Below are positions 1-9,109 of a stretch of DNA of 51,854 nt, piece after piece. A program made the position numbers and the translations under genes. Under the pieces are notes generated by a model. The model saw nothing but the letters and a program-made list of their open reading frames with translations, searched no databases and was not told the origin of the DNA. Origin of the DNA: an uncultured Collinsella sp. (GTDB taxonomy: Bacteria; Actinomycetota; Coriobacteriia; Coriobacteriales; Coriobacteriaceae); assembly GCA_900757505.1 (NCBI GenBank), contig CAAEOE010000055.1, forward strand, positions 1 to 51,854, in the 5' to 3' direction. Every line of letters begins with the position of its first letter. Position 1 is the stretch's first letter.

Positions 1-31
1 GCCGTGGGGAGGTGCCGCGAAAGAGGAGCGA

Positions 32-50
32 CGCGTACTTTATGTACGCG
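32..50. repeat. Small perfect stem-loop downstream of the Pel operon
   Basis: Seven-base perfect stem (CGCGTAC / GTACGCG) around the 5-base loop TTTAT, about 100 bases past the stop of the DUF4956 gene. There is no U-run on either side, so it is not a clear intrinsic terminator. I see no gene in positions 1-148; the sequence beyond the window edge may hold one. Confidence 0.4.
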
Positions 51-148
51 AGCGACGGTTTGAGCGGCAGATCGCCCGGCAGCTGCCCGCTCGCTGACGT
101 ATGCTCGACCAGGAGCGCCCCTCTTTGTGCAATCTGCTCGCTAGGGTT

Positions 149-814
149 CTACCCGTGGTACTCGCCGTTATATTGAATGAGCGTCAGGTCCTCCACGCCG
201 TCGAGCGCGCGAATGGCGTCCGCATAGGGCATGTCAACGCCGTCCGAGAACACCTCGGCGGCCATTTCGACCTTGTCGCCACGCATAGTCTTGGACTTGA
301 CGGTAAACTTGGTGCGGCCAAATGCACGCACGATATCGTCGCCGGTGGTCTGGCCCGTGTAGTGGATGACCATCATGTACACGCGCGCCTTGTCCTGGTG
401 GCTCGCAAAGCCGGCAATCATCACCACGATCACCACCGCCGTGAGTGCCACGAGCGCATACATGCCGGCTCCCGCCGTAATGCCCGTGGTAATGGCCCAA
501 AACAGATACAGCAGGTCGAGCGGGTCCTTGACCGCCGTACGATAGCGGACGATAGACAGAGCACCGACCATACCGAGCGAGATGACCACGTTCGTCGAGA
601 TCGCGAGCGTGACCATGCAGGTAAGCACGCACATGCCCACGAGTGTCACGGCAAAGCTACGCGAATACACCACGCCGGTAAAAAAGCGCTTGTACACGTA
701 ATAGATCAGAATGCCCATGGCGAGCGCCACGAGCAGCGAAAGGCCAATCTTGGCAGGGTCGACCTGGCCAAACGCCTCCAAGACGGAGTTCTTAAAAAAG
801 TCCCTGGTGCTCAT
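149..814 (-). CDS. DUF4956 family membrane protein
   Basis: A 221-aa protein of the DUF4956 family. Two or three hydrophobic helices lie between about residues 20 and 135, and the family hallmark VGALSIVRYRTAVKDPLD falls near residues 83-100, followed by a soluble C-terminal domain. The function is not established; DUF4956 proteins are often encoded beside VTC-domain and CotH-kinase proteins, exactly as here. It is the last gene of the eight-gene Pel operon and begins 3 bases after the VTC gene stops, with GAGGGGA as a probable ribosome binding site. It may act at the membrane with the VTC protein, which is inference from co-occurrence. Confidence 0.85.
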   Translation of the reverse strand: MSTRDFFKNSVLEAFGQVDPAKIGLSLLVALAMGILIYYVYKRFFTGVVYSRSFAVTLVGMCVLTCMVTLAISTNVVISLGMVGALSIVRYRTAVKDPLDLLYLFWAITTGITAGAGMYALVALTAVVIVVMIAGFASHQDKARVYMMVIHYTGQTTGDDIVRAFGRTKFTVKSKTMRGDKVEMAAEVFSDGVDMPYADAIRALDGVEDLTLIQYNGEYHG

Positions 815-817
815 GGT

Positions 818-1609
818 CTAAATATCCCCTCGGTTCTCAAAATCCGATTCCCAGTAATTAAATCCGCGAAGGTAGGCGGTCTTTTCGTAACACAGGCAGT
901 ACTTGGAGACCGCCGTAAGCTCGGCCGCTCCCGGCGGCACCATATCGCGCACCAGCTGCGGGCAAAACTCGGTAAACTTGACCTCCATCACCAGCTTGCC
1001 GGGCTCCAGGACCGGCAGCGCGGGCAGCGTCGCGTCAAAGATATCGAAGCTTCCCACCGCGGCACGCACGTTCATGTCAAACGTGATGCGCACAGTGCCC
1101 TCATCCATCACCCACGGCTCGCGCTCGTAGTCCACGATGGTCCTCGGGCGCATCATGTTGCAGATGCACTCGATGTAGAACTCGCGACAGAGCGGATAGG
1201 GGCTCCTCAGCAAAAAGTCGTAGTCGCCAGCCAGAATCTGCTCAAACTCGCCGCGCGTAAGTGGCGCATCCTCCTTGTAAATCCAGCTACCGTACTTCTT
1301 TTTGCGCTCGAGCTTAATCACCTTGTCGCTACCGTTATAGATGCGTACGCGATACTTTTTGCGCATGAGAATGCCGGCGTCTTTTTCCTCGTAGGCCGAG
1401 TTGCAGTAGTCGTCAAAGTAGAGGCTGCGAATAGTGTAACCGCCCGCCCGCGCATGCTTGTCCAGCTTAAACACCGGTGCCATGCGACAGGCAAGCGCGG
1501 CGTGCTCGCCCTCGTTAATGAGATATTTGAGCTCGTGGCGGTAACGCTCCTGCGTGGTACGCACAGGCGGGGCCGCCAAGCGCTCAAGCAGCGCGCTAGC
1601 CCTCCTCAT
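818..1609 (-). CDS. VTC-domain (polyphosphate polymerase-like) protein
   Basis: A 263-aa protein made almost entirely of a VTC domain, the tunnel-fold domain of eukaryotic polyphosphate polymerase Vtc4. Visible signatures are RHELKYLI near the N-terminus, IRSLYFDD, a basic YRVRIYNGSDKVIKLERKKK-type strand and the late acidic strand LVMEVKFTEFCP. These give the alternating basic and acidic strands expected for binding NTP and polyphosphate. Bacterial homologues are poorly characterised. The gene overlaps the upstream CotH gene by 14 bases and is followed 3 bases later by DUF4956, so the three are translationally linked. A role in phosphorylating a surface polymer together with CotH is inference. 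Confidence 0.85.
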   Translation of the reverse strand: MRRASALLERLAAPPVRTTQERYRHELKYLINEGEHAALACRMAPVFKLDKHARAGGYTIRSLYFDDYCNSAYEEKDAGILMRKKYRVRIYNGSDKVIKLERKKKYGSWIYKEDAPLTRGEFEQILAGDYDFLLRSPYPLCREFYIECICNMMRPRTIVDYEREPWVMDEGTVRITFDMNVRAAVGSFDIFDATLPALPVLEPGKLVMEVKFTEFCPQLVRDMVPPGAAELTAVSKYCLCYEKTAYLRGFNYWESDFENRGDI

Positions 1610-3365
1610 ACGTGTCCTCCACGACCTTACCGCCGCCTTGCACGTAAAAACACTTCATGCCGTAGTGCTTGCCGTCGTCGGTCACATAGTAGTCAAACGC
1701 ATCTTGCGTATAGCCGTCGGAGTTGGTGGCACGCACGCGCACAAAATACTGGCCGACATCGGGCGCATCGCAGGTCACCTCGGGAAGCAGCACGTCCTCG
1801 GCCTTAAAGACCACGTCGCTTATTGCATAGTCACGCGCAAGCTCCACGGTGTAGCGAATGTCGCGCGCCTCAAAGTCGTAGGACGCATCCCAGTTAATGC
1901 GCAGCTTACCGTTATCGATCTGCGGCACGCCGATGTAGAACGGCATGGGCTTTTTAAAACTCTCGCGAAAGCTCTTGTAGTTCTCCTCGATCTCGGAGGG
2001 AATCGCCGCGGCGATCTGCTCGTATTGGTCCTTGGTGACAGGCAGATGGTCGATATCGGGCGAAGCAAAGACCAGGGATTCAGTCACCTCGCGGTAGTGC
2101 TTGACCATCTTGCTCAGGCGTGCCTCGGTCATATACGAGCGCAGGTCCTTGACGGCGCGGTCGAGCTCGCTGCGGAACGATTTGCTGCGCAGCGCACGAT
2201 TGAACAGTACGTTGCCCCAGTAGTTGCTTGCGCCGCGCTCCCAGCTCGCGTAGTCCGAAAACCCGGTAAGAGAAAGCTCCAGCTTACGCAGTATGCCGTC
2301 GTTATCCCAATCTAAAAAGTACCAGGTATTTGAGTTGAGCGGGCTGTACAGATAGCAGTTACGGTTCTGCGTATCGCAGTTGCCCGTCAGGATCTGAAAC
2401 GTCAGCCAATAAACCAGATTCTCGGAATCAAAGTAGGTGTCGAGCACGTCATCGATCTTTTGCGATTCATCGTTGAGCGCATCGAGCATCTCGATGAGCT
2501 TGGTGTGGTCCGAATCGCCCTTAATCTCGAGCATGCCCTCAAAGCTTGCCTGGTTGTAGTCGGGATCGTCGGCAAGTTTAATGGTGTCCTCGTAGCGATG
2601 GAAATCAAAGCTGTTCACCTTGTACAGGTGCCCGTTCTTATCCAGGCCATGTGCCTTAAGCGCCGTCTTGTTGAGCTGCTCCACCTGCGTAAACAGGCCG
2701 TAGTCCTCAAAGGTGTCGTTGGACTTTTCGGTCTGGTCGCACACCCACAGATGCACAAACTGCGTGCGCAGGCCCATCATCTGGGGAATCCCACGGATAA
2801 GGTCGTAGGCCATCTTGTTGCGAAAACGCATACCCTCGCCCATGTGCTTGTTGAGCGCAATCGCGCGCTGTTGGCGCCAGGTACCCTTGCCCTTTTTGAG
2901 CTCCACCTTGTAATTCTTTTGCGAGTTATTGCTCGATGTCTGACCGCGCACCTGCACGGTGGCATTGGGCGCTTCCTCGCCATAGCCAACCTCGCCGGCC
3001 ACCGGGCCGTCTTCGTCACCCGGCTGCAGCAGGCCCATAACCTGATAGCGTGTCACGCCCATGTCGGCATAGTCATACACCGAGTACGTGTTGATCTCGG
3101 CCCAGCTGTGGTCGGTGTTCTCGGAGCTGTTGCCGCGCGAGACCGTCAGGTACATGGTCACAATACCCGAGTCATCGTAGACCTCGTAGAGCTCGTCCTT
3201 ATCGCGCAGGTGCTTGGACTGGTCGGAGGCCTCGGCCTTTTTAATATTGTCCTGCTTTTTGACCTTTTTGGTCGAGGAGTCTTCCTGCACCGAGCAGCCC
3301 GAAAGCAACAGCGCACCGGCAGCCGCCTCAAACAGGCGACGGCGAGACATCATCCTATCGGTCAT
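1596..3365 (-). CDS. CotH-like kinase lipoprotein
   Basis: A 589-aa secreted lipoprotein with a CotH kinase domain. The N-terminus reads MSRRRLFEAAAGALLLSGCS: a twin-arginine-like motif followed by a lipobox ending at Cys24. The region from about 75 to 450 matches the CotH fold, with RGQTSSNNSQKNYKVELKKG and the metal-binding motif DWDND at residues 352-356. Residues about 480-580 resemble a fibronectin type III domain. CotH of Bacillus phosphorylates spore coat proteins; the substrate here is unknown. The ATG at 3365 is preceded by GGGAGG at good spacing and overlaps the end of pelG by 11 bases. The Pel context suggests it modifies the polymer or an associated surface protein. Confidence 0.85.
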   Translation of the reverse strand: MTDRMMSRRRLFEAAAGALLLSGCSVQEDSSTKKVKKQDNIKKAEASDQSKHLRDKDELYEVYDDSGIVTMYLTVSRGNSSENTDHSWAEINTYSVYDYADMGVTRYQVMGLLQPGDEDGPVAGEVGYGEEAPNATVQVRGQTSSNNSQKNYKVELKKGKGTWRQQRAIALNKHMGEGMRFRNKMAYDLIRGIPQMMGLRTQFVHLWVCDQTEKSNDTFEDYGLFTQVEQLNKTALKAHGLDKNGHLYKVNSFDFHRYEDTIKLADDPDYNQASFEGMLEIKGDSDHTKLIEMLDALNDESQKIDDVLDTYFDSENLVYWLTFQILTGNCDTQNRNCYLYSPLNSNTWYFLDWDNDGILRKLELSLTGFSDYASWERGASNYWGNVLFNRALRSKSFRSELDRAVKDLRSYMTEARLSKMVKHYREVTESLVFASPDIDHLPVTKDQYEQIAAAIPSEIEENYKSFRESFKKPMPFYIGVPQIDNGKLRINWDASYDFEARDIRYTVELARDYAISDVVFKAEDVLLPEVTCDAPDVGQYFVRVRATNSDGYTQDAFDYYVTDDGKHYGMKCFYVQGGGKVVEDTYEEG

Positions 3366-4899
3366 CAGAACCTCCCCAATGCTTGCGATACACGCGAACT
3401 ACTGCGCGCTCAAACGCGCCGTGCGGCACGCCCTTATGTCGGCCTTCCTCATAGCGCTGTTCGGCACGGTCGAGCAAGCGGCCCAGCTGTGTAAAGCGAC
3501 CCGTCTTGTCGGTCGCCACAATGGGCTGCTGGCTCAGGATACGATACGGCAAGTTGGCGGTATAGGTATCGAGCCGTAGCAGCGCCACGATAAAAAACAC
3601 CGCTGCACCCAACAAAAAGCCAAAGCCGTAAAACTGCTGCGGCAAGAGCAGCGAAGCGGCAGTCGCCAGCCCCGCCACACCGGCAAAAAGCCCCGAGGCC
3701 AGCACGGCCCCCTTGTAGTCGGTAAAGTACAGCAAGATGAGCATCACCGTATTGCCCACGGCATACAGGCTATAGCCCACGCACAGCGTACGGAAATACC
3801 CGTGCATAAGGTTGTTGAAGCCCAACGGTAGGGCCGAGAGCACCGTGGTCTCGAGCGAGATGACCGCCGCGGTCACAAACAACTGTTTGAGCGCGCAAAA
3901 GCGCAGTTCGCTATTGAGCGTGGAAAGCATCTCCTCCTCGGCCACCACAATGTCGCCCACTACGCCGCCGTCGTTGAACAGGCTATAGTAGTCGCGGTAG
4001 CGCGGATAGAAGTTGACCTCGACCGAGACCACAAAGTTGACGGTCGTGACCAGGATCGTCAAAAACGCAATGAGCGCCGGCACATCGTAGTAGGGCGCGC
4101 CATAAAACAAGCCCTTGACCTGCACGCCAATGGGACCGGCCCAAATAATCACCAGGTGCGCAAAGAGCCCCAGGTTGGTTAACAGGCCCGTGAGCGCCAG
4201 CGGCATAAACTGATCGAGCCACTGCAAAAAGGGCCAGGGGCTGCGGTCGCTCTGAGGAAAATACCGGTACAGCAGTACCACGTCCCAGGCGAGCATGACG
4301 CCGTAGCCCAGAGCAATTGACGCCAACAGGCCCTCGACCGACGGCAGTCCCAGCGCCAGCGCGACCAGGGCGCACAAGCACGCCACGCCAATGGCGGCCG
4401 CAAAGCTGCAAAGGATGCCGCGGTAATCCTTGATGGCCGTGAGGTAACTCATGCCGTTCCAGTTGACGATCATAATGTTGAACAGCCACAGGCACAGCAG
4501 CCCCTGCAGCAGCGTGGCGCCCGAGAACAGCAAAAAGACGCCGTAGAGCACCGTGCCCGTAACGAGCATGATGGCGTTGGAGCCCCAAAACGAAGGCAGT
4601 ATCTCAGCCTCGCGCTCGGCAAACAACATATCAGCCAAAAAGCGCGTGACCGGCATGGAGAAAAAGCTCGTGAGCAAAAGTGAGGCCAGCAGTGTGTAGG
4701 TCACCATGCACACCAGCAGATCCTGGTTGGCACGGCCCACACCCCACAGACCGCACAGCACCAAGATACCCACCTGGAGCAGCACGCCCAACAGCATGGG
4801 ACCCGTGCACACAATGCCGGCGTAGCCGTAAGCACGCATCGTGGCAAACAGGCCCTTGCGCCTAAACAGGCGCTTAAGCTCAAAACCAATTCCGGCCAT
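3355..4899 (-). CDS. pelG: PelG-like polysaccharide transporter
   Basis: A 514-aa polytopic membrane protein of the PelG family (MOP-type exporter). It begins MAGIGFELKRLFRRKG, a very characteristic PelG start, followed by about twelve hydrophobic segments. In Pel systems PelG pairs with the cytoplasmic glycosyltransferase PelF and moves the growing polymer across the membrane. Here it starts 3 bases after pelF stops, with GAGAGGGGGAG as ribosome binding site inside the end of pelF. Length and order agree with the family. There is no PelB or PelC in the operon, as expected for a cell without an outer membrane. Confidence 0.92.
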   Translation of the reverse strand: MAGIGFELKRLFRRKGLFATMRAYGYAGIVCTGPMLLGVLLQVGILVLCGLWGVGRANQDLLVCMVTYTLLASLLLTSFFSMPVTRFLADMLFAEREAEILPSFWGSNAIMLVTGTVLYGVFLLFSGATLLQGLLCLWLFNIMIVNWNGMSYLTAIKDYRGILCSFAAAIGVACLCALVALALGLPSVEGLLASIALGYGVMLAWDVVLLYRYFPQSDRSPWPFLQWLDQFMPLALTGLLTNLGLFAHLVIIWAGPIGVQVKGLFYGAPYYDVPALIAFLTILVTTVNFVVSVEVNFYPRYRDYYSLFNDGGVVGDIVVAEEEMLSTLNSELRFCALKQLFVTAAVISLETTVLSALPLGFNNLMHGYFRTLCVGYSLYAVGNTVMLILLYFTDYKGAVLASGLFAGVAGLATAASLLLPQQFYGFGFLLGAAVFFIVALLRLDTYTANLPYRILSQQPIVATDKTGRFTQLGRLLDRAEQRYEEGRHKGVPHGAFERAVVRVYRKHWGGSDDR

Positions 4900-4902
4900 C
4901 GG

Positions 4903-6330
4903 CTACTCCCCCTCTCTGGGCAGGTTAAACGCACACGCCGTCTCGTCGTACAGCGCGCGATAGTTGGCGAGCATTTGCTCGTGCAAAAAGTACGTGGCAA
5001 CGCGACGCTGCCCGCGCTCCCCCATCTCGATACGACGGGCGCGGCTTGTGCACATGCGCTCCATGGCATCGGCCAAGCCCTTGCGATACATGGGCGGCGT
5101 CACAAAACCCGCCACGCCAAAGTCGTCACCCGGGGCGCCTTCGAGCAGCTCGCGGCAGCAGCCCACCTCGGTCGTCACGCAGGGACGGCGCGCTGCAAGC
5201 GACTCCAGCACGCTGAGCGGCTGACCTTCGGAGATGCTCGTCAAAATGGTAAAGTCGAGCTTTTCCATGTACTCGACCACGTTCACGCGACCGGTAAAGA
5301 TCAGGTCGCGCACGCCCAGGGTATCGACCAACGCGTTGCACTCGGCGCCGTACTCCTCGTCGTCCACGCCGCCCATGATGTGCAGGCGCACCTTGGGCAG
5401 GCGCTCGTGCAGCTCAAAGAAGGCATAAATCATGGTCTTGACGTCCTTGATGGGCGCCAGGCGCACCACCGCGCCAATGTCCACCCAGCCGTCATCTGGC
5501 TTTAAGGGAATGTCCTTAAAGCGGTCGAACTGGATGCCGTTGGGGATGACCAGGCATTTGTCCGCATCGCAGCCCATATCAATCTGCGTCTTGCGGGCGT
5601 TATGGAACAAACTCGTCACACGGAAGGCGCGGCGGTAGATCTCCTCCGAAAGAAGGTAGAAAAAGCGAATCCAACGGTCCTTAAACGACGGCACCACCCA
5701 ATCTGCGCGAATGATCTCTTCCTCGCGCTCGCGGGTATAGATGCCATGTTCGGTCAGCAGCACCGGCGCATGGTGAACGCTTGAGCCCAAGCAGGCGAGC
5801 AGGCCACCGTAGCCGGTCGAGATGGCATGGTATACATCGGCCACCGGCACCTCGCTGCCCAACAGGTAGAGCACGGGCAGCAGCATGGAGCGCATGGTGT
5901 GGAAAGCATCGGCAAAGGGCGTATAGGGATACTCGGCCAGGCACACGTCGCGAAAGATATCCATAAACGTGCGGCTCTGCAAAAACGAGAGCGGATGCAC
6001 GCGACGGCGGTGGAAGATATCGAATAACACGTCCCAGTCCGGATTGGAGAGCGACACCAGCCGGCGTAGCGCCTCGCGCTCGCGGTCGTTAAAACTGGCT
6101 TCGTGCTGCTCGCCCGAAAGCCGCAGGGCATCGTCCAGAAACACCTCGTGCACCTCGACCACGTTGCCGGGCAGCTCGTAGACAAACTTGCCGCGGTCGG
6201 CAGCATGTGCGCCGATCACCCACAACACAAACTCATGCTCGGGCATGGCCTGGATATAGCCATGCATCCAGGTAGATACGCCGCCGTGCACATAGGGGTA
6301 GCAACCCTCGAGTACCAAGCAGATTCTCAT
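4903..6330 (-). CDS. pelF: PelF-like glycosyltransferase (GT4)
   Basis: A 475-aa cytoplasmic GT4 glycosyltransferase. The start MRICLVLEGCYPYVHGGVST is typical of PelF, and the C-terminal nucleotide-sugar site shows the GT4 E-x7-E motif in SEGQPLSVLESLA, followed by a Gly-rich CVTTEVGCCRELLEG region. PelF polymerises the amino-sugar Pel chain from a UDP-sugar and hands it to PelG. Its ATG overlaps the stop of the upstream deacetylase gene (ATGA), so translation is coupled. Family and role are well supported; the exact donor sugar cannot be read from the sequence. Confidence 0.93.
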   Translation of the reverse strand: MRICLVLEGCYPYVHGGVSTWMHGYIQAMPEHEFVLWVIGAHAADRGKFVYELPGNVVEVHEVFLDDALRLSGEQHEASFNDREREALRRLVSLSNPDWDVLFDIFHRRRVHPLSFLQSRTFMDIFRDVCLAEYPYTPFADAFHTMRSMLLPVLYLLGSEVPVADVYHAISTGYGGLLACLGSSVHHAPVLLTEHGIYTREREEEIIRADWVVPSFKDRWIRFFYLLSEEIYRRAFRVTSLFHNARKTQIDMGCDADKCLVIPNGIQFDRFKDIPLKPDDGWVDIGAVVRLAPIKDVKTMIYAFFELHERLPKVRLHIMGGVDDEEYGAECNALVDTLGVRDLIFTGRVNVVEYMEKLDFTILTSISEGQPLSVLESLAARRPCVTTEVGCCRELLEGAPGDDFGVAGFVTPPMYRKGLADAMERMCTSRARRIEMGERGQRRVATYFLHEQMLANYRALYDETACAFNLPREGE

Positions 6331-8207
6331 TTGTCACCACCCTCCATGCGCTCGATCGTCACGGTCTTATCATTTGCCTTGAGCAGATACAGATTGCCCG
6401 TAAGGTGCGTCAGTTCGCCACCCGTCACCGCACCCGGCTCGCCATTATTGGCGCGGAACATGAGCCACGCCTCGTCGTGGAAATTGCCAAGGCTGAGCGT
6501 CCAGGCATCCGCACTGGTATCCACGCTCACCGTAACCGACGAAAAGCGCTGAATGGCGCCCGAGCATTCCGAGCCGGTCTGGCGGCGCAGGTCGGGCGCA
6601 GACTTGGTAAGCCAGTCCAGGTAGTCGGTCAGGCCGCCCTTGTAGACTTCCCAGCCCTCCTTGGCGCCGCGATCGGGATCGAGCAGGTCGTCCGGGTGCA
6701 TAAAGTGCGTACTCACGTAGTGCATGTTGAGCTCGGACACGGCAGCCAGGCGCATATAGGAATCGTCGACCATGCCGCCCGAGACAATGCGCGGCTGCTC
6801 CACAATGCCATCGCTTGCCACGCCAAACTCCTGCACGTACGGCAGGTCGGTGCCATCCTCAAAATACGTACTGGCAATGGTCTTAATGCGCGGAACATCG
6901 GTACCGATAAGCTTGCGCGCTCGGGCCGAAAGGATATTCGACGGCGGCACGTAAACCGAGCCGTGCGCGTTGGGCAGCACCTCGTCCTGGAAAGCGATAA
7001 GCTCGTTGAGCGATGCGACAAGCGTTTCCTTGTTCTTCCACGTCTTGTAGTCGTACAACGTGCCGTAATCGGTGTCCCAGAGTGCCAGAGGCTGATGGTT
7101 GTAGCCGTGAAAGCCCAGCTCTCCGCCCATCTGCAGCAGCATGCCGCCAAAGTAGCGGAACTGCGTGGTATCGGCCTGGCGCGCGGGATCGGTCTGGTTG
7201 ACCGCGTCCTCGTAGTTTTCGATCATCACGCCGGTATAGCGAATACCGTATTTTTGCGCGAGCTTTTGCAGATCGGGCCACCAGACCTTGGTGTAAAAAT
7301 CGGCAATGGAAAGGCCGTAGTCACGCTTGATATAAGTACCATCGCCCGAGGGCACAGGGCTGGGAAAGTCGTCCAAATAGAACACGGCGCTGTTGATGGC
7401 CGGATAGGCCGTGGCATCACCCAGCAAGCTTATGGCCGAAGCATAGAACCCCCGCATGACCTTGTCGTAGATGCCAATGTTGCACACCACGGTGCGCCCG
7501 CTACCGCAGTCATTCGACCAAATGAGCGGGGCGCCCGCATCGCCGGTCTTAGCCCACACGTGCGCCGTCTCGCGCAATGAAACCGAGAGCGAAGAATCGA
7601 AGGGATCCGAGAACTCGTAGCGCTCTCCCCCGCCCAGCATAAAGTCCTCGCTCGGCACAATGCTTTCGGCTTTTACATAGTCATATCCGGCCGATTCAAT
7701 GCCAAGCTTGGAGGCAATCACTTGCAGATAGCTCGAGTTATCCGGCGGCATGGCGAGCATAAGCGAACCGCCGGCACTCACCCAACTCATAATGTCGCTC
7801 AGGTGCGTACCGAGCCCATCGAGCGACGGCATGAGCAAAATCACGCGATCGAAGGAGGTCAGCGAGGGAATGGCATCCGCACCATCCAGGGCAAGATCCA
7901 CGTCGCGATGGGCGATCTTCATGTCCAGCAAAATCTGGTCGAACTGGTCTTTGACGTCGTCGACGCCATCTTGGTCCGAGTCTGTAATGACCAGGCACGT
8001 GGGCTTTTGGCCAAAGATTGCCGAGGAGGCCGGCACCGCGTCGTTGGCGGCAAGCATCCCCAGCCTATGCTGGCCCGCACTGTACTGCACGCCGGCACGC
8101 TCCACCAGCAGCACGGCGGCCATGGCAATAAAGACCGCCCACACCACGAGGAGTCCCATCCAACGAAAGCGGCCCACACGGTCTCGGATATGTTGCGCCA
8201 CGCTCAT
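6327..8207 (-). CDS. PelA-like polysaccharide deacetylase (DUF2194)
   Basis: A 626-aa membrane-anchored protein with one N-terminal transmembrane helix (about residues 12-32). A glutamine-amidotransferase-like region (about 60-250) is followed by a CE4-type deacetylase region. The metal and catalytic motifs visible are FYLDDF (D279, D280) and FHGYNHQP (H367-x3-H371). It corresponds to the deacetylase-only PelA of Gram-positive pel clusters: no glycoside hydrolase domain is seen. The start was set at the ATG at 8207 because it overlaps the pelE stop as ATGA and follows GGGAGGAGG; an ATG 24 bases upstream is less likely. It probably deacetylates Pel outside the membrane. Confidence 0.85.
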   Translation of the reverse strand: MSVAQHIRDRVGRFRWMGLLVVWAVFIAMAAVLLVERAGVQYSAGQHRLGMLAANDAVPASSAIFGQKPTCLVITDSDQDGVDDVKDQFDQILLDMKIAHRDVDLALDGADAIPSLTSFDRVILLMPSLDGLGTHLSDIMSWVSAGGSLMLAMPPDNSSYLQVIASKLGIESAGYDYVKAESIVPSEDFMLGGGERYEFSDPFDSSLSVSLRETAHVWAKTGDAGAPLIWSNDCGSGRTVVCNIGIYDKVMRGFYASAISLLGDATAYPAINSAVFYLDDFPSPVPSGDGTYIKRDYGLSIADFYTKVWWPDLQKLAQKYGIRYTGVMIENYEDAVNQTDPARQADTTQFRYFGGMLLQMGGELGFHGYNHQPLALWDTDYGTLYDYKTWKNKETLVASLNELIAFQDEVLPNAHGSVYVPPSNILSARARKLIGTDVPRIKTIASTYFEDGTDLPYVQEFGVASDGIVEQPRIVSGGMVDDSYMRLAAVSELNMHYVSTHFMHPDDLLDPDRGAKEGWEVYKGGLTDYLDWLTKSAPDLRRQTGSECSGAIQRFSSVTVSVDTSADAWTLSLGNFHDEAWLMFRANNGEPGAVTGGELTHLTGNLYLLKANDKTVTIERMEGGDK

Positions 8208-9109
8208 CGGGCCTCCTCCCAATCGCGCCAAAACGCCAACTTTTCGCGGTTGTCGGCGCTCAAATACACACGTTGCTTGTCAATCGCATCGATCACACAG
8301 TGGACCTCGTCACCGTCGCGGCGCATCACGGCTAGGCGCAGGCAAAGCATCCAAACCTCCTGCTCCTCGGGCACGTCGAGTACCAGCTGGTCGGTCACGG
8401 CCTGCGCCTCGTCGATCTGTCCGACATCGGCCAGCGCCGTCGCGTATCGAATGCGCAGCTCAAGGGTATCCTCGCGCTCGCAGCGACGCGCAAGCAGGCG
8501 CGCGTACTGTTGGCGCTGAATCTGAGCAACGCGCCCCTCAGCCAAGCCCGAGCCCAAGTATTCACCAAGAAAATCACAGTATTCGTTGAGGTTTTGCGCG
8601 CTCGGGTCCGTCTTAAAGGCACGCTCCAGCTGCTGCAGTTTAAGGTCGGACTCCTTGGAGATCTGCGCCACCGCCGTCGCGGCATAGTGCGCCACCTCAA
8701 CGTCGTCGTTAAGCTTAGCCGCCTGCAGCTGCGCCAGGTACGCGTCGGGCTCCTCGGTGAGCATGGAGAGCATTAGGCGGCGCCGGTATGCCGGGTCGTT
8801 GACGATAAGCGCCTCCTCGAGCGGCACTACGCCTGCATCGTCCTCACCGCTCGGTACCGACATACTACGATGCAGGTCGTCGTTGAAGCGCAGCGACTCC
8901 AGCGCAGACTCTTTCAGCCACTCGCCAAGCACCGCGCTGCGCACCGATAGCAAAACCACCAGCAACGGGCCCCACAGCGGCACCAGCACTATTACAGCCA
9001 GCATGTGCCCGCGCACCGGCAGCAGGCCCAGCTTCATGAGCGTCCACAGCATCAGGCAAACCAGCGAATGAATCAGCAGCAAGACGGCAGCAACGACAAG
9101 CGAGATCAA
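8204..9109 (-). CDS. pelE: PelE-like membrane protein with TPR-type repeats
   Basis: About 301 aa. Two close N-terminal transmembrane helices (ISLVVAAVLLLIHSLVCLML and HMLAVIVLVPLWGPLLVVLL) precede a cytoplasmic alpha-helical region with TPR-like repeats, the PelE layout. PelE works with PelD in the inner-membrane Pel complex. I prefer the TTG at 9109: it follows GAGGGGGGG at good spacing and, if the adjacent G run had one more G, would overlap the pelD stop as TTGA, matching the ATGA couplings elsewhere in this operon. Upstream in-frame GTG codons at 9127 and 9133 are alternatives. The frame stays open upstream only because of the pelD overlap. Confidence 0.8.
   Translation of the reverse strand: MISLVVAAVLLLIHSLVCLMLWTLMKLGLLPVRGHMLAVIVLVPLWGPLLVVLLSVRSAVLGEWLKESALESLRFNDDLHRSMSVPSGEDDAGVVPLEEALIVNDPAYRRRLMLSMLTEEPDAYLAQLQAAKLNDDVEVAHYAATAVAQISKESDLKLQQLERAFKTDPSAQNLNEYCDFLGEYLGSGLAEGRVAQIQRQQYARLLARRCEREDTLELRIRYATALADVGQIDEAQAVTDQLVLDVPEEQEVWMLCLRLAVMRRDGDEVHCVIDAIDKQRVYLSADNREKLAFWRDWEEAR

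Noticed and set aside
1..148. A gene at the left edge
   Set aside because: No frame with plausible protein sequence or ribosome binding site could be supported in this short stretch.
101..1807. Long plus-strand open frame (568 codons) opposite DUF4956 and VTC genes
   Set aside because: His/Arg-rich translation typical of antisense of GC-rich genes; the minus-strand genes have clear domains and ribosome binding sites.
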